Both the position numbers and the translations under genes were made by a program. Shown here piece by piece: positions 62,605 to 64,000 of a stretch of DNA of 64,000 bases (the first letter of the stretch is position 1; each line of letters opens with the position of its first letter). Under the pieces are notes generated by a model. The model made no database searches. It was not told the origin of the DNA and saw only the letters and a program-made list of their open reading frames with translations. Source of the DNA: Candidatus Omnitrophota bacterium (GTDB lineage: Bacteria > Hinthialibacterota > Hinthialibacteria > Hinthialibacterales > Hinthialibacteraceae); NCBI GenBank assembly GCA_013177805.1, contig JABLXU010000021.1, forward strand, positions 1 through 64,000, in the 5' to 3' direction.

Positions 62605-64000
62605 ATGAAACGGTACCATGCTTGGATTGTAGGTTGTACAGTCTTGTTGTTCGCTTTTGGGGCAGGCGGCACCCGTGCAGAAAATCCCGCGGAACTGCAA
62701 ATTCATTCCATGGCGGATGTGATGGAACATTTCGCCGATCCACCCGCCGCGTACCGCCCCGCTCCCCTCTATGTCTGGAACGACGATATGCAGGAGCAGG
62801 AAATCGCTTTTCAGCTGGATGAATTCAAAAAGCAGGGCTACGGCGGCGTATTTGTCCATCCCCGGCCTGGCCTGGTGACGCCCTATCTCTCCGAGCGCTG
62901 GCTCAATCTGTGGCGCTTCACCGCCGAGGAAGCTCACAAGCGGGGGATGGTCACATATATTTACGATGAAAACAGCTATCCCTCGGGATTTGCCGGCGGT
63001 TTCGTTCCAGACCAGATGCCCGAAACCCGGCAAGTCTTCCTGCGGCACAATCAATATACGCCGGATAACTACAAGGAAATCGGGATCACGCCGGAAACCA
63101 TCGGGCTGTACCGGATAGACAGTTCTCAAGGCACTTATGAACGGATCAAATTGCCGGAGGTCGGAGCGGGCCAAAAAATCACCGCGGAGGAATTGAAACT
63201 GGAGCCTGGCTATTACCTTCTTGCCTACCAACGCGATGGGGGAACCTCGCCCTGGTACGGCGGCAAGACCTACGTGGATCTCATGAATCCGCGCGTCACC
63301 GAGGCGTTCCTGGACATCACCTTCGGCGCGTACGACAAAGTCCTCTCCGATCTTTATGGCAAGAGTGTCCTGGCCTGTTTCACGGACGAGCCCCAGGTGG
63401 AAGGAGACTGGTCGCCTCTGCTGCCCCAGGCGTTCGAGGACCGCTGGGGATACAGCATCACCGATGTTTTGCCTTCCCTTTTCGCCCCGGTGGGGGATTG
63501 GCGGAAAGTCCGGCACGATTTCGCGGTCACGATTCTGGAATTGTTCATGAATAACTTTGCCCGGCCGTATTATGAAGCGTGCGAACAGCGCGGCCTCCCG
63601 GCGACCGGCCACGTGTGGGAGCATGGATGGCCGAACATGACACACAATCCTGACATCATGAGCTTCAACGCCTGGCAGCACTGGCCGGGGATCGATTGCC
63701 TCATGAACCAATACGACGAAGGTCCCAACGCTCAGTTCGGCAACTACCGGTCCAACAAGGAAATCGACAGCATCGCCAATCAGTTCGGCCGCGTACGCAA
63801 GTTATGCGAAACCTATGGTGCTGCCGGCTGGGATCTGAACTTCGAGGACATGAAACGGATTGGGGACCATCTCTACGCCGGCGGCATCAACCTGATGAAT
63901 CCCCATCTCAGCTTCTACACGATCCGCGGCGCGCGCAAGCGGGATCATCCTCAGTCCTTCTCGTATCACGCGCCGTATTGGGAAGCGTATCATATCTCCA
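62605..64000 (+). CDS. GH106-like (alpha-L-rhamnosidase-type) exported glycosidase, 3' partial
   Basis: The frame is open from the ATG at 62605 to the right edge, 465 codons visible, no stop. GAGGTG lies about 6 nt before the start. Signal peptide MKRYHAWIVGCTVLLFAFG, cleaved near TRAEN. The sequence QLDEFKKQGYGGVFVHPRPG, EEAHKRGMVTYIYDENSYPS and GFAGG is typical of the large GH106-like hydrolases of plant-polysaccharide degraders. Later parts have HVWEHGWPNM and DQLGRVRKLCETYGAAGWD-like residues. It probably removes rhamnose or a related sugar from polysaccharide; activity not proven. Confidence 0.7.
   Translation, partial: MKRYHAWIVGCTVLLFAFGAGGTRAENPAELQIHSMADVMEHFADPPAAYRPAPLYVWNDDMQEQEIAFQLDEFKKQGYGGVFVHPRPGLVTPYLSERWLNLWRFTAEEAHKRGMVTYIYDENSYPSGFAGGFVPDQMPETRQVFLRHNQYTPDNYKEIGITPETIGLYRIDSSQGTYERIKLPEVGAGQKITAEELKLEPGYYLLAYQRDGGTSPWYGGKTYVDLMNPRVTEAFLDITFGAYDKVLSDLYGKSVLACFTDEPQVEGDWSPLLPQAFEDRWGYSITDVLPSLFAPVGDWRKVRHDFAVTILELFMNNFARPYYEACEQRGLPATGHVWEHGWPNMTHNPDIMSFNAWQHWPGIDCLMNQYDEGPNAQFGNYRSNKEIDSIANQFGRVRKLCETYGAAGWDLNFEDMKRIGDHLYAGGINLMNPHLSFYTIRGARKRDHPQSFSYHAPYWEAYHIS

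Noticed and set aside
62422-63711. Minus-strand frame of 429 codons at the right end
   Set aside because: Opposite strand of the GH106-like gene, which has a signal peptide, a ribosome binding site and family motifs.

Overview
The window looks like a chromosomal segment of an uncultured Gram-negative (diderm) bacterium of moderate GC content. Diderm features are secretins, an Mla-type lipid transport operon, an outer-membrane porin and outer-membrane multiheme cytochromes. Gene style (TPR-rich secretin proteins, a PilM-PilN fusion, a sugar isomerase/Gfo-Idh-MocA fusion, a MtaA/UroD-like protein, a GH106-like hydrolase) is reminiscent of candidate phyla such as Sumerlaeota, Hydrogenedentota or Poribacteria, but the phylum cannot be fixed from the sequence alone.

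Layout. 1-9.2 kb: a type IV pilus/type II secretion operon (cohesin-like protein cut by the window edge, PilM-PilN fusion with a Met/Gly-rich tail, TPR inner-membrane protein, large secretin) closed by a perfect terminator. 9.4-12.8 kb: orphan OmpR-type regulator, a pilin-like protein, and an isomerase-oxidoreductase fusion. 12.8-17.3 kb: surface polysaccharide genes (three glycosyltransferases, two methyltransferases). 17.3-23.9 kb (minus strand): PIN-TRAM membrane protein, RadA, MlaD-MlaF-MlaE, thioredoxin reductase. 24.3-31 kb: exported glycosidase-like protein, then a TPR lipoprotein, two short secretin-like proteins and a secreted beta-sandwich protein. 31-39.6 kb: O-antigen ligase-like protein, GroES-GroEL, the 5' remnant of a group II intron, glucan phosphorylase, pyruvate kinase, a small protein. 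39.9-42.5 kb: a SmtB/CadC-type repressor and ZntA-type ATPase with a clear promoter and operator.

42.8-58.8 kb is the highlight: a dense locus with 66 heme c motifs that encodes what looks like a full extracellular electron transfer route. Inner membrane: a CbcL-like cytochrome c/b fusion, a HybA-HybB-like iron-sulfur/quinol fusion protein, and an ImcH-like 7-heme NapC/NirT-type cytochrome. Periplasm: 13-heme, 9-heme and 4-heme cytochromes. Outer membrane: a beta-barrel porin followed directly by an 11-heme lipoprotein, plus an OmcA/MtrC-family decaheme cytochrome. A truncated ImcH-like paralogue also lies here. An ArsR-family regulator opens the locus. Its own promoter and the upstream regions of three cytochrome units, plus one distant gene at 29.8 kb, share a palindrome ATAGCTAT within a longer 16-bp pattern, which suggests a redox or metal-responsive regulon. 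A sigma-54 activator gene closes the locus, and two candidate -24/-12 promoters precede the ImcH-like and decaheme genes.

59-64 kb: the sigma-54 activator, a UroD/MtaA-like protein, an intergenic stack of dispersed palindromic repeats, and the start of a GH106-like glycosidase cut by the window end. No rRNA, convincing tRNA, CRISPR array, intact insertion sequence or prophage was seen.
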